Program-made: the position numbers and the translations under genes
Notes under the pieces: model-generated
Told to the model about the DNA's origin: nothing
Database searches by the model: none
Seen by the model: the letters and a program-made list of their open reading frames with translations, nothing else
Part shown: one piece after another, positions 7,438 to 7,670 of the stretch
Position numbering within the stretch: position 1 is the stretch's first letter
Layout of the letters: each line of letters starts with the position of its first letter
From: Actinomycetota bacterium
Lineage (GTDB): Bacteria > Actinomycetota > Humimicrobiia > Humimicrobiales > Humimicrobiaceae
Direction of reading: 5' to 3'
Assembly (NCBI GenBank): GCA_028697935.1
Contig: JAQVEM010000065.1
Span: 1 to 7,670 of the forward strand
Length of the DNA stretch: 7,670 nt

Positions 7438-7670
7438 TTACTCTGCAGATATAGCTGAATCAAATCCTGGTGGTTGCCCTGTTGCAGGTTGCTCTATTAC
7501 AGGCTGTTCTGCAGCAGTTTTCTCTATAACAGGTTGCTCAGCTACAGGTTTTTTAGTTTTTTCATCTGCTTCAGTACTTTTTAGAGGACTCCTTTCAAGG
7601 GCGTGCTTTAAAACCTCATCTATGGTTTCTACAAATTCAAGCTTTAAACCCTTGAGTATATTTTCAGGGA
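7438..7670 (-). CDS. lon: ATP-dependent Lon protease, C-terminal end only, with a repetitive tail
   Basis: Open on the - strand from the window edge (7670) to TAA at 7440-7438, giving 76 whole codons. The first 24 residues, starting PENILKGLKLEFVETIDEV and continuing LKHAL, match the last helix of the Lon proteolytic domain. E. coli has IPQNVIADLDIHPVKRIEEV in this place. The split codon at the edge has the form xTC (Phe, Leu, Ile or Val), which fits the Ile before Pro in that motif. The Ser-Lys catalytic dyad and the AAA+ module lie outside the window. After the domain comes an unusual tail of about 50 residues: a charged Lys/Glu linker, then five pentapeptide repeats rich in Pro, Glu and Gln, then GFDSAISAE. 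Lon proteins usually end soon after the helix. The gene converges on the pur operon and is probably functionally unrelated to it. The family call rests on a short segment recalled from memory, so it is slightly less certain than the pur genes. Confidence 0.85.
   Translation of the reverse strand, partial: PENILKGLKLEFVETIDEVLKHALERSPLKSTEADEKTKKPVAEQPVIEKTAAEQPVIEQPATGQPPGFDSAISAE
7472..7546 (-). repeat. Five 15-bp degenerate tandem repeats coding for pentapeptides in the Lon tail
   Basis: On the + strand the units are 7472-7486, 7487-7501, 7502-7516, 7517-7531 and 7532-7546. Examples are GGTTGCCCTGTTGCA, GGTTGCTCTATTACA and GGTTGCTCAGCTACA. In the lon frame they give PVAEQ, PVIEK, TAAEQ, PVIEQ and PATGQ. 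The unit length is a multiple of three, so gain or loss of a unit keeps the frame. The units have diverged, mostly at one to several bases each, so the array is not a recent exact duplication. Confidence 0.85.

Noticed and set aside
1..7670. A novel defence, mobile or secondary-metabolite system
   Set aside because: Nearly all of the window is accounted for by core purine biosynthesis and lon. There are no direct-repeat arrays with spacers, no terminal inverted repeats, and no transposase or integrase.

Overview
This window holds most of a de novo purine biosynthesis operon on the + strand. It reads purL (5' end cut off by the window), purF, purM, purN, purH. It ends in a convergent intergenic hairpin, with the 3' end of a lon protease gene on the - strand. 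The five pur genes are intact as far as they can be seen. I found no IS element, phage gene, CRISPR array, tRNA or rRNA, and nothing that looks like a new defence or mobile system.

The organism looks like a low-GC bacterium (judged by eye, with frequent ATA and AGA codons). The purF-purM-purN-purH order and the propeptide/Fe-S type PurF resemble the Bacillus-type operon. The PurL, however, is the long single-chain type with a fused glutaminase domain. Its sequence, as I remember the family, looks strikingly like animal PFAS rather than the Bacillus three-protein PurS/PurQ/PurL system. PurM carries the GGE-x-AEHPG form of its loop, which I recall from actinobacterial-type PurM. I cannot name the phylum; a low-GC anaerobic or candidate-phylum lineage would fit.

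Layout: 1-2416 is purL without about 500 N-terminal residues. 2417-2503 is an AT-rich 87-base gap, the only sizeable gap between the pur genes. 2504-3943 is purF, which overlaps purM (3936-5012) by 8 bases. purN (5036-5659) follows after 23 bases and purH (5669-7375) after 9. 7376-7437 holds a 12-bp perfect hairpin, and lon runs in from the right on the opposite strand, ending at 7438. This spacing argues for one transcript from at least purF through purH.

Together the genes supply PRPP amidotransferase (step 1), GAR formyltransferase (step 3), FGAM synthetase (step 4), AIR synthetase (step 5) and the last two steps to IMP. GAR synthetase (purD, step 2), the AIR carboxylation genes, purC and purB are not in the window. 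purD, which follows purH in Bacillus subtilis, is absent here because the operon ends at the hairpin.

The main points for a second look are the eukaryote-like PurL, an acidic insertion of about 40-50 residues in PurH, and a C-terminal tail on Lon built of five 15-bp (pentapeptide) tandem repeats.
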